DNA from: Kineothrix sp. IPX-CK | Lineage (GTDB): Bacteria > Bacillota > Clostridia > Lachnospirales > Lachnospiraceae | Assembly (NCBI RefSeq): GCF_039134705.1 | Contig: NZ_CP146256.1 | Coordinates: 1,426,001 to 1,490,000 of the forward strand | Length of the DNA stretch: 64,000 nucleotides | Direction of reading: 5' to 3' | Part shown: positions 57,501 through 64,000 of the stretch, one piece after another | Position numbering within the stretch: position 1 is the stretch's first letter | How the letters are laid out: each line of letters opens with the position of its first letter | The notes under the pieces: generated by a model | What the model saw: the letters and a program-made list of their open reading frames with translations, nothing else | Databases searched by the model: none | Told to the model about the DNA's origin: nothing | Position numbers and translations under genes: made by a program

Positions 57501-57689
57501 GGAGCAATGCCGGGAAGTGAATTCAAGGAAGGCGTACAGATCGTGCAGAAATTACAGATAGGAGTTAGTGTAATCGGCGGCGGTCTCATTCTTTTAATGG
57601 TATTTCTCACATATCGGAGATTTCGCAGGAGAAATCCCATTGTTGTTTCGACACTAATTAGTGAAGAAGCAGTTTCTTTGCGGCAGTAA
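54600..57689 (+). CDS. Membrane-anchored GH3 glycoside hydrolase with permuted domain order
   Basis: 1029 residues. An N-terminal membrane helix (~12-33) anchors the protein, and a second helix lies near the C-terminus (~982-1005), followed by RRFRRR. The domain order is reversed: the GH3 C-type sandwich first (~75-330, with AGRTNPSGRTVDTF near 305), a fibronectin-III-like domain (~400-500), then the GH3 TIM barrel (~640-960). The putative nucleophile Asp is in GFVITDNAN, near residue 905. LKHFALNDQENHRGDR is also family-typical. Probably a surface beta-glucosidase or related enzyme. Substrate unknown; the glucan synthase nearby suggests but does not prove a beta-glucan. Confidence 0.88.
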   Translation: MKQKKGKAGKIVRTILSGILTIILVIAIIAVNTVLPANGRIVNNLLGYNQSIDNSKADTEGLDLNYYKSDYTKDEIGTAEEELNMKIAGEGIVLLKNDNNSMPYAEGTTFSFFSANSDTFTTGGFSLSGGSSNAVSNLKDGFESGGFGVNEKLWNFYTKGNGKEYGLGAGSISFGDAEDFSINEAPISVIQSEEGLVESFEGTVPVFVLRRVAGEGRDMPRSMYNHTDKAEDQSKSYLELDSTELEVLQYLNDNFDDVALLVNSNAALELDWVSQFPNIHSIVFAPALGNYGIKALADIYAGRTNPSGRTVDTFAADALASPAAQNFGDYQYYTESGSPTKYNYISYSEGIYVGYKYYETRYEDVVLRQGNAGDFDYASEMVYPFGYGLSYTTFEWSDYSVSWDGITATVKVDVTNTGEMAGKDIVQVYVQSPYTEYDKTNKVEKASVNLVGYGKTNELAPGETETVVVTFEQEQLKSYDYVNAKTYILDAGTYYITAADNAHSAINNVLTAKGKSVADKMTADGNAELVSEYEPSNSDVDAVVYSKDSYTGTEINNQFDEANGGLTYLTRSDWGGTFPAHDGMISDSISTWGNEINGTDESGNPASYLYYKTLSNDLLAKLDSTDSLNPIDTSEIKAKIVYNADNGLRLIDMRGLDYDDSRWENLLDQLTPEDYQVMIAQAGYGTLSLDSVDKPFDVDADTAVGLIYGGTGMMFPSSMVLAQTWNTALAEEFGKMIGNEAILGGAHGWYAPSMNIHRTPFSGRNGEYYSEDGFLSGKVGAATNYGVAQKGVYAFLKHFALNDQENHRGDREGQYGAATWSNEQAIREIYLKPFEMSIKAGNITLNYVEKTEEGNYVNKSREFPAGQAIMTAFNRIGYTWTGGHYPLITGVLRNEWGFNGFVITDNANTGVFMDAFQMIEAGADGKLTSIPEGARYSFNESNEAEYHYGREAMHRMLYTIVNSKAMNGAMPGSEFKEGVQIVQKLQIGVSVIGGGLILLMVFLTYRRFRRRNPIVVSTLISEEAVSLRQ

Positions 57690-57764
57690 ATAAGATATCC
57701 CATACTAGCCGTTACCCGGATAATTTGGTACAATGGCAGTAAATAGGAAGGGAGGATGAAAACA

Positions 57765-58472
57765 ATGATTCGTATCGCTGTCGTAGACGATGATCCAATA
57801 AGTGTTGAACAGTTAAAAAGCTATTTGGCACAGTATCAGAGGGAGCGCGGTCAGGAGCTAAGTATCGTAACTTTTTCAGATGGAGATGAGATTGTAGAAA
57901 ACTATAAAGCGGAATATGACATCATTCTTCTGGATATAGAAATGAGATTTATGGACGGAATGACAGCGCCCTCCGTTATTCGTAAAAGTGATCCCGAGGT
58001 AATCATTATTTTTATAACGAATATGGCCCAATATGCCATTAACGGATATACGGTAAATGCAACGGATTATGTGCTCAAACCTGTGTCTTATTTTTCTTTT
58101 TCACAGAGTTTGGATAAAGCTATTGGCAGGATTAACCGGAAGATAAATAATTTTATTGCGGTAGGAGTAAAGGGTGGAACGGTAAAGCTTTATGTTTCCG
58201 ACATTTGTTATGTTGAAAGTCAGGGGCATCGATTGATTTTTCATACTCGCACGGAAGAATATGTTACCTTTGCTACTATGAAGGAGGCGGAGGAGAGACT
58301 AAAGGGGACAGACTTTTTTAGATGTAATAAGGGCTGTCTTTTAAATCTGGCTTATGTGGACGGCGTGCAGAATGACTGTGTGATTATTAATGGTGAAAGC
58401 ATAGCGATCAGTCGGGGAAGAAAGAAGGAATTTATGGAAGAACTAACAAATTACCTGGGAGGAGCGATATGA
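57765..58472 (+). CDS. LytTR-family response regulator
   Basis: 235 residues. Receiver domain: IAVVDDDPISVEQL, phospho-acceptor in IILLDIEMRF, and the late lysine in YVLKPVSYF. The C-terminal LytTR DNA-binding domain runs ~135-235 (ICYVESQGHRLIFHT, FFRCNKGCLLNLAYV). ATG 57765 is used because GGGAGG lies ten bases upstream; ATG 57756 is too close. Its stop overlaps the kinase gene (ATGA). It would bind paired ACAGTTTGT-like sites, found before both flanking GH3 genes. Confidence 0.92.
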   Translation: MIRIAVVDDDPISVEQLKSYLAQYQRERGQELSIVTFSDGDEIVENYKAEYDIILLDIEMRFMDGMTAPSVIRKSDPEVIIIFITNMAQYAINGYTVNATDYVLKPVSYFSFSQSLDKAIGRINRKINNFIAVGVKGGTVKLYVSDICYVESQGHRLIFHTRTEEYVTFATMKEAEERLKGTDFFRCNKGCLLNLAYVDGVQNDCVIINGESIAISRGRKKEFMEELTNYLGGAI

Positions 58473-59785
58473 TGGACCAAGTAATCCTTACTGAGATTCC
58501 GAGACTATACACTGGAATCGCGGAATGGGCGGCGTGCAGTGTATATATACTCATGCTGAAGAAGAGATACCGCGGCGCTGCCATGTGGCTGTTTATGGGA
58601 TCAACGCTGATTATACAATGCCTGGTTCTGGAACTGTCAGGTCACTTTTCTAAAAATTTTTGGCTTTTGGGCATGTTCCTGGCGATTGGCCTGATGCTTC
58701 TTTACTTTTATCTTTCCTGCGAGATGAATTGGATCAACGCAGGATACTATTGTATAAGAGCCTTTATTTTGGCAGAATTTGCAGCTTCTTTGGAATGGCA
58801 GCTGTATTATTATATAGTGGGAAGCACACAAAACTTAAGTTTATGGCTAAGCATACTTGTTTTGGCGGCAACTTATGCAGTAGTATATGTAGGAGTTTTC
58901 TTTTTGGAAAAGAAACACATGTACCTCTCTCAGGAAAAAACGACGGCAAAGGAATTGGTCTTCGTCATTGCGATTGGTTCGGCAGTCTTTTTTGTGAGTA
59001 ATTTGAGCTTTGTCTACGCCAATACACCTTTCAGCAGTCAGATTACAAGGGAGATTTTCAATATTCGTACCCTGGTTGATTTGAGCGGTCTCACTATTTT
59101 ATACGCGTATCACATTTTGAGGAGAGAGATGCAGGCAAAGTACGATTTGGATGCCATGCGGAATATTTTACAGAGTCAGTATACTTTATACCGTAAGTCA
59201 GGTGAGAGCATCGATATAGTCAACCGTAAATATCATGATTTAAAGCATCAGATAGCGGTTCTGCGGGCGGAAGAGGATTCGGCGAAGAGGCTGGCGTTTC
59301 TGGATGAGATGGAAAGCGAAATCAAGATGTATGAGGCGCAGAACAAGACGGGTAACTCCGTGGTGGATACTATTCTGACAGGAAAAAGCATTACCTGCCA
59401 GAAGCATAATATTGAATTGACATGCGTGGTGGATGGCAAACTCCTGAATTTCATGCATGTTATGGATATATGCACGCTATTTGGGAATTCGCTGGATAAT
59501 GCTATCGAATGTGAGATTCAGATTGAGGAACAGGAGAAAAGGCTCATTCATGTGGAAGTGGTTTCGAAAAAGGACTTTATCGTGCTCCGTTTTGAAAATT
59601 ATTTTGAAGGGGATATTGAAATTGAGGATAATCTTCCTGCTACTACGAAGGCGAACAGGGAATATCACGGATACGGAATAAAGAGTATCAAATACACGGC
59701 AAAAAAATATGGTGGATGGGTGACGATAAATAAAAAAGGGAACTGGTTCGAGCTCAATATTGTAATTCCGGCACCAAAAGAATAA
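58469..59785 (+). CDS. GHKL-type sensor histidine kinase (AgrC/VirS-like)
   Basis: 438 residues with about six N-terminal membrane helices (~10-215), a dimerisation helix carrying RKYHDLKHQIAVLRAE (histidine near 255), and a GHKL ATPase domain with FGNSLDNAIE and YGIKSIKYTAKKYGG. This kinase class pairs with LytTR regulators and often senses peptides or cell-surface states. No AgrD/AgrB genes lie here. It probably senses a carbohydrate-related or envelope signal (inference). Confidence 0.9.
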   Translation: MMDQVILTEIPRLYTGIAEWAACSVYILMLKKRYRGAAMWLFMGSTLIIQCLVLELSGHFSKNFWLLGMFLAIGLMLLYFYLSCEMNWINAGYYCIRAFILAEFAASLEWQLYYYIVGSTQNLSLWLSILVLAATYAVVYVGVFFLEKKHMYLSQEKTTAKELVFVIAIGSAVFFVSNLSFVYANTPFSSQITREIFNIRTLVDLSGLTILYAYHILRREMQAKYDLDAMRNILQSQYTLYRKSGESIDIVNRKYHDLKHQIAVLRAEEDSAKRLAFLDEMESEIKMYEAQNKTGNSVVDTILTGKSITCQKHNIELTCVVDGKLLNFMHVMDICTLFGNSLDNAIECEIQIEEQEKRLIHVEVVSKKDFIVLRFENYFEGDIEIEDNLPATTKANREYHGYGIKSIKYTAKKYGGWVTINKKGNWFELNIVIPAPKE

Positions 59786-59790
59786 ATTTG

Positions 59791-59819
59791 ATAAGGGGTG
59801 GACTGCCCCTTATTTTTTT
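59791..59819 (+). terminator. Terminator of the two-component operon
   Basis: 8-bp perfect stem ATAAGGGG (59791-59798) / CCCCTTAT (59806-59813) followed by T-run. Confidence 0.92.
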
Positions 59820-59881
59820 ATTTCATAGGAAAGATCTTGTTACGTTGCAGTAGTAAAGTTTCGGTTTCCTATGAAATAAAA
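59816..59881. repeat. 66-nt palindromic intergenic repeat, copy 2
   Basis: TTTTATTTCATAGGAAA (59816-59832) and TTTCCTATGAAATAAAA (59865-59881) are perfect 17-bp inverted arms around a 32-nt loop. About 90% identical to 20240-20305. It overlaps the T-run of the preceding terminator, as copy 1 does. Confidence 0.85.
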
Positions 59882-59882
59882 G

Positions 59883-59975
59883 CACTCCGTGCAGGATACG
59901 CAGCTTCGCGCGCGGAACAAAAGCTGAGCTGCCGAAGTATTTTAGCGTGAGAGTGTGCGAAGCACACTTTTGTTC
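59883..59975. other. Structured intergenic segment
   Basis: GAACAAAAG (59915-59923) pairs with CTTTTGTTC (59967-59975), enclosing GTGTGC-GAA-GCACAC (59953-59967). GCAC-TCC-GTGC precedes it (59883-59893). It directly follows the 66-nt repeat. It may be a non-coding RNA or a remnant of another miniature element. The rest of 59976-60209 holds only the LytTR promoter. Confidence 0.45.
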
Positions 59976-60094
59976 TTCTGAAAAGACACTTTATAATTAC
60001 ATAGATGGGGGATTGTTTGACATAAGAAAATCGGTTACAAAACAGGAATCTGGATTTGCATTTCCCCCTTTGTTAAATATAAACATATCTAAAA

Positions 60095-60162
60095 GCAGTT
60101 TATGAAAGAAAAAGGACAGTTTGTGTAAACCAAGTCAAAAAAGAAAAAATTATGATATATTT
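60095..60162 (+). promoter_or_regulatory. Paired LytTR boxes and promoter before the second GH3 gene
   Basis: GCAGTTTAT (60095-60103) and ACAGTTTGT (60116-60124) are direct repeats exactly 21 bp apart, the spacing of AgrA-type sites. TATGAT (60151-60156) and TATATT (60157-60162) are candidate -10 boxes, with no good -35. The spacing from box 2 to the -10 matches that before the first GH3 operon. Confidence 0.7.
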
Positions 60163-60209
60163 TAATTGCCTAAGTTCTTTAAAAACAGGCGAGAAAAAGG
60201 AGGGAAATA

Positions 60210-63200
60210 ATGATTGAGAAAAAGTTAAAAAAATTAATGGCTCTGATGTTATCCGGAGCTCTTGTACTTAGTCTTACAGCCTGCGGAGGCAATGTAGGGC
60301 AGACTGAAAGTACAACCGAAACCCCAAAAACATCTGCGAGTCCAGAAGAAACACAGACAGCGTTATCGGAAACACCTGTTCTGTATGAGTCTGCATATAC
60401 AAGTAAGGAAGAAGCATTACAGGCGGGGCTTGATTTAAATGTGGCGATTTCTGAAGAGGGTATGATCCTTTTAAAGAATGAAGGTGCTGCACTTCCGCTT
60501 GCAGGCGGAGCAAAAGTCACGATGCTTGGTTACGCGGCAGTCGATCCGAATGCAGGTTCCGGCGCGAACGTCGTTGACGCTTCTGCCGGAGCAGCTATTG
60601 CGGAGACCACCGTAATCTCAGGAATGGAAGATGCAGGGTTTGCTCTGAACAAAACAGTCCTTGACCTCTACACGCAGTGGGCATCAGAGGAGGTAGAAGG
60701 GGCGGAGGCAGATGAGCAAGGGAATGTTCCCAAGAAAGCTTCCGATATCCTGGTGGCAGCTGATTTTGCAGAAGCTTCCGGGACTGATGAATGGAAAGCA
60801 TCTCTGGGAGAGTACGGCGATGCGGCTATAGTTGTCATTTCGGGCGGCACCGGTGAGATTGCAAAGGACGGAAGAATTCACTCCCTGCAGCTTGATGATG
60901 AGCAGTATGACCTGATTGATTATGCAGCTGCAAATTTTGATAAAGTTATTGTGCTGGTAAATAACTGTACTCCGATTGAAATTGCAGAAATTCAAAAAAA
61001 TGATGCAGTTGATGCGATTCTGAATATCGGCGAACCCGGCGACAACGGATTTGAGGCGCTGGGGAGAATTATTGCCGGTGAAGTGAATCCTTCCGGCAGA
61101 ACGGTTGATACTTGGGCGGTAGATTTTACGCAGAGCCCGTCTTACACGATTTTCAACACCAGAACCAGTGCAACGGCACAGGGTGAAGACGGCAACGGCA
61201 CAATGACCGGTTATACCAGGTACAGTGTAAACGGCGAACCGGTAAATACATGGTCCGTAGGTTATGAAGAAGGCATTTATGTAGGTTACAGATATTATGA
61301 AACCAGAAGCTATGAAGAAAACAAATCAGGCACGGAGGATTCATGGTGGAATGCGAATGTAAACTATCCCTTCGGTTATGGTCTTTCCTATACTGACTTT
61401 ACATGGGAAGTGACTCCTGCTACAGCAGCAGATTCTGCGGTGACCAAAGCGGATACTCTGACATTTGACGTCAAAGTAACCAATACCGGCGATGCTGCAG
61501 GTAAGGAAGTTGTTCAGTTATATTATACGGCTCCTTACGGCACAGAGGAAACAGGCAATGATACGGTAATTGAAAAATCATATGTTGTTCTCGGAGATTA
61601 TGCAAAAACAGGTATACTTGAACCGGGCGCAAGCGAGGTCCTACAGGTTTCCGTTGATGTTTCCGATATGGCTTCATACGATGATGTGACAGATAAGACA
61701 TACGTTTTGGATGCAGGTACTTACAATGTTAAGGTTGCAGGCAATGCTCACTATGGCATGAGCGCAAATGATGTTGATTTTAATTACATTGTTGCGCAAA
61801 AGGAATTGTGTAATGAGGCGGTTACAGGTGTGGAGATCACCAATGCTTTGGACGATGTAACAGAAGGTTTTGCAGACGAAGGGTATACCGCTTTATCCCG
61901 CAGTGATTTTAAAGGAACAATGCCGGATGGCTTTGAGGCTGTAAAAGAAATCTCTGAAGAGGAATATGCTACATGGGACTATGATGATGCGGCATACAAC
62001 GCTTATTATGATGCGGCGGCAATCGGCACACCCGTTTATGAGACAGATGCTGCAAATCGTACAGCAGATAAATATTCCATGGTTTTGTCCGATCTGATTG
62101 GCGCGGATGCAGACGATGCGAGATATCAGGAATTGGTTGAACAACTGACGTTACAGGAATTAGCGGATTTGGTCAATGTAGGCGGATTCAATTCCGTTGG
62201 CATACCGTATATCGGCAAACCATATTCACGTGATACCGATGGCCCTAAGGGATGGACAGGTAACTACACCGATACAAATGACAGGTTCAACTACTTTAGT
62301 TCAGAACCCATGATTGCAGCTACCTTTAATGAAGACCTTCTTTATCAGATGGGAGAAATAATCGGCGAGCAGGGCTTGTGGGGTAACAGCACGGTATCAG
62401 GCGGAATCGTATACAGCTATACCGGGTGGTATGCACCGGGTATGAACATTCATCGTTCCCCTTTTGACAGCCGGGTAACAGAGTATTATTCTGAAGATCC
62501 TTTCCTGACAGGAAGTCTGGCTGCTAACGTATCTCAGGGTGCAAAATCAAAGGGATGCTATATTACGCTGAAGCATTTTGCATTCCATAATGACGGCGGC
62601 GGTGCCACCACATATCGTTTCGGGCCTATATCGACCGGTACGGGAATGGATGGTCTGTCCGCATGGATGACAGAGCAGACAGCCAGAGAAGTTTACCTGA
62701 AAGGGTATCAGAAAGCAGTAGAAGAAGGTGAAGCTACTTTCGCAATGGGATCCTTTACAAGAATCGGCAAGACGTGGTGTTCTGCAAGCTATGGTGTTAT
62801 GAACCAGATTACCCGTGACGAGTGGGGATTCAATGGTGCTGTTGTAACGGATATCGTATTATACAATTCCTGTAATGCATATCAGTTGATTAAAGCAGGC
62901 GCTAATATGATGTTAGATGCCAAGGTTTATGGTCTTGAAGGCGGCATATATCTGGATATAGAAGAAATCCTTGCTATGGATAAAGATGCTCAGAATATTA
63001 CAATCCACTGTATGCAGGAAGCTGCCAAGCAGATCTTGTATATGGTTGCAAACAGTAATGCGATGCAGCTTCCCAAGGGCACGAAGGTAATTTATACAGA
63101 TACCGTTGAAGTTGATGGTGAAGATGTTGCTGTAACACTGGCAGATGCCAAGGTTGGTGAAGCATATACTTCAGATGCGTTAAACACTGCTGTTTTAAAT

Positions 63201-63389
63201 ACCTACTATGCATATTCTGATATTGCTTATACGGTAGAAGGATTGCCGGGGGGAATGACTTTTGATGCGGCGACCGGTATTATCGGCGGAACGCCGTCTG
63301 CAGCAGGCGACTACACGATTAAGATTACGGCAGAAGCAACGGGTTATGAACCGGCCGCTATTGAGCTTGCGCTTATAGTTGCTAAATAA
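60210..63389 (+). CDS. Secreted lipoprotein GH3 glycoside hydrolase with permuted domain order
   Basis: 1059 residues. Lipobox SLTAC near residue 25, then a Ser/Thr-rich linker. The GH3 C-type sandwich comes first (~70-310, with NPSGRTVDTW), then a fibronectin-III-like domain (~410-510), then the GH3 barrel (~640-950). The putative nucleophile is in GAVVTDIVL, near residue 881. LKHFAFHNDGGG replaces the usual KHF motif surroundings. The last ~80 residues are an Ig-like He_PIG domain (GLPGGMTFDAATGIIGG). Paralogous to the GH3 gene at 54600. Probably surface glycan hydrolysis under LytTR control. Confidence 0.9.
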   Translation: MIEKKLKKLMALMLSGALVLSLTACGGNVGQTESTTETPKTSASPEETQTALSETPVLYESAYTSKEEALQAGLDLNVAISEEGMILLKNEGAALPLAGGAKVTMLGYAAVDPNAGSGANVVDASAGAAIAETTVISGMEDAGFALNKTVLDLYTQWASEEVEGAEADEQGNVPKKASDILVAADFAEASGTDEWKASLGEYGDAAIVVISGGTGEIAKDGRIHSLQLDDEQYDLIDYAAANFDKVIVLVNNCTPIEIAEIQKNDAVDAILNIGEPGDNGFEALGRIIAGEVNPSGRTVDTWAVDFTQSPSYTIFNTRTSATAQGEDGNGTMTGYTRYSVNGEPVNTWSVGYEEGIYVGYRYYETRSYEENKSGTEDSWWNANVNYPFGYGLSYTDFTWEVTPATAADSAVTKADTLTFDVKVTNTGDAAGKEVVQLYYTAPYGTEETGNDTVIEKSYVVLGDYAKTGILEPGASEVLQVSVDVSDMASYDDVTDKTYVLDAGTYNVKVAGNAHYGMSANDVDFNYIVAQKELCNEAVTGVEITNALDDVTEGFADEGYTALSRSDFKGTMPDGFEAVKEISEEEYATWDYDDAAYNAYYDAAAIGTPVYETDAANRTADKYSMVLSDLIGADADDARYQELVEQLTLQELADLVNVGGFNSVGIPYIGKPYSRDTDGPKGWTGNYTDTNDRFNYFSSEPMIAATFNEDLLYQMGEIIGEQGLWGNSTVSGGIVYSYTGWYAPGMNIHRSPFDSRVTEYYSEDPFLTGSLAANVSQGAKSKGCYITLKHFAFHNDGGGATTYRFGPISTGTGMDGLSAWMTEQTAREVYLKGYQKAVEEGEATFAMGSFTRIGKTWCSASYGVMNQITRDEWGFNGAVVTDIVLYNSCNAYQLIKAGANMMLDAKVYGLEGGIYLDIEEILAMDKDAQNITIHCMQEAAKQILYMVANSNAMQLPKGTKVIYTDTVEVDGEDVAVTLADAKVGEAYTSDALNTAVLNTYYAYSDIAYTVEGLPGGMTFDAATGIIGGTPSAAGDYTIKITAEATGYEPAAIELALIVAK

Positions 63390-63487
63390 TCATACGGAAT
63401 ATATAATAAAAAAATAAATCGGAACAGATGCAGATGCGGCGCGGTAAGCAGGTGCATCTGTTTCGCTAAATCAGGAGGAGTGATGTA

Positions 63488-64000
63488 ATGAAAAAGAGAG
63501 CAATAGCAGCTTTGTTTATGACGGCAGCAATGGTATTGATGACTGCCTGCGGAGGCGGCGGTTCAGAAGCCGGAAGCAACACTACGGAAGAAGCGAATAA
63601 TGAGGTGAAGGAAGCGGACGGAACAGAATTTATTTTTGAAGCAGAATACACTGTATTGGAAGGATTGGAGGGGCTTGGAGTATCCGGTTCTCCGACAGGC
63701 ATCGGCCTTGCAAAAGAAAATGCTGATGCAAGCAATGGCTTTTATGTAGGGGAGCTTGGCTTAAAAAGTCCAATTACCTTTGTCATCACATCAGATGCGG
63801 ATACGACAGCTACGCTGAAAGCATTACTTGGCTCTAATACATTAGGAAACTGTACCTGGAATCCTACAAGCTTCGTAGTTACTGTAAATGGTGAAGCAGT
63901 TCAGTATGAGGAGTTTACAACAGATAACGGTACGGATGCAAGCAATCAGGAAAATTTCAAAACAAAGAATCTTGGCGAAATCCAGTTGAAAGCAGGCGAG
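63488..64000 (+). CDS. Lipoprotein with carbohydrate-binding-like domain (partial at right edge)
   Basis: The frame is open to the window end (171 codons). Lipobox MTAC near residue 21, then a Gly/Ser/Glu linker. The following region starts EFIFEAEYTVLEGLEGLGVS and has the aspect of a CBM6/CBM35-like beta-sandwich. CAGGAGGAG lies before the ATG. It lies 98 bp after the GH3 lipoprotein gene and may share its operon or substrate. The C-terminal part is not visible. Confidence 0.7.
   Translation, partial: MKKRAIAALFMTAAMVLMTACGGGGSEAGSNTTEEANNEVKEADGTEFIFEAEYTVLEGLEGLGVSGSPTGIGLAKENADASNGFYVGELGLKSPITFVITSDADTTATLKALLGSNTLGNCTWNPTSFVVTVNGEAVQYEEFTTDNGTDASNQENFKTKNLGEIQLKAGE

Overview
The window comes from a low-to-moderate GC, anaerobic, saccharolytic Firmicute. 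It is most plausibly a diazotrophic, spore-forming member of the Lachnospiraceae or related Clostridia. This is inferred from strong AGGAGG ribosome binding sites, frequent GTG/TTG starts, a Clostridium pasteurianum-type nif cluster, an Fe-S L-serine dehydratase, and a spore-type collagen-like protein. No rRNA, tRNA, CRISPR array or transposase gene was seen.

Layout. (1) 1-3225: end of a sugar ABC transporter (permease, binding lipoprotein) and a two-subunit transketolase. (2) 3300-13700: accessory and housekeeping genes: a DUF3796/XRE/M23 operon under a palindromic promoter, a collagen-like protein co-transcribed with a TPR glycosyltransferase, a second divergent glycosyltransferase, an Fe-alcohol dehydrogenase, acetyltransferases, a TetR/flavin-reductase pair and a GT1 glycosyltransferase. 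(3) 14076-25640: acetyltransferase, CDP-alcohol phosphatidyltransferase, RecQ, L-serine dehydratase (sdaAB-sdaAA), a PNPOx-like flavoprotein, a soluble MCP-like protein, a regulator/ABC exporter operon, a DUF2156 protein and an M18 aminopeptidase. (4) 25800-43185: molybdate transporter modABC followed by a long nif operon: nifH-nifI1-nifI2-nifD-nifK-nifE-nifN::B-[2Fe-2S] ferredoxin-nifV(omega)-nifV(alpha), then four unusual genes. These are a degenerate GroEL-like protein, a PqqD-like protein, an AnfO-like protein and an unrecognised beta-repeat protein with a C-terminal four-cysteine motif. (5) 43364-51936: a cyclic beta-1,2-glucan synthase split over two adjacent ORFs. (6) 51944-64000: a 133-bp mobile element remnant with an 8-bp target duplication, gene fragments, a zinc-ribbon membrane protein, and two permuted GH3 glycosidases flanking a LytTR/GHKL two-component system. 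Paired LytTR boxes lie before both GH3 genes. A partial lipoprotein closes the window.

How the parts fit. ModABC would supply molybdenum, and the split NifV homocitrate, for FeMo-cofactor built by NifE, NifN and NifB. NifI1/NifI2 would give post-translational ammonia control, and the ferredoxin would donate electrons or interact with the MoFe protein. A good promoter and a strong intrinsic terminator in the nifH leader suggest transcription attenuation of the whole nif operon.

The most notable candidate for an undescribed system is the four-gene block at 39727-43101, inside the nif operon before its terminator. Its GroEL homologue lacks the three ATPase aspartates I could align and most of one intermediate region, and PqqD-like and AnfO-like partners lie beside it. 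I propose a nitrogenase maturation or protection module. The gene assignments are from motif recognition only; no searches could be run.
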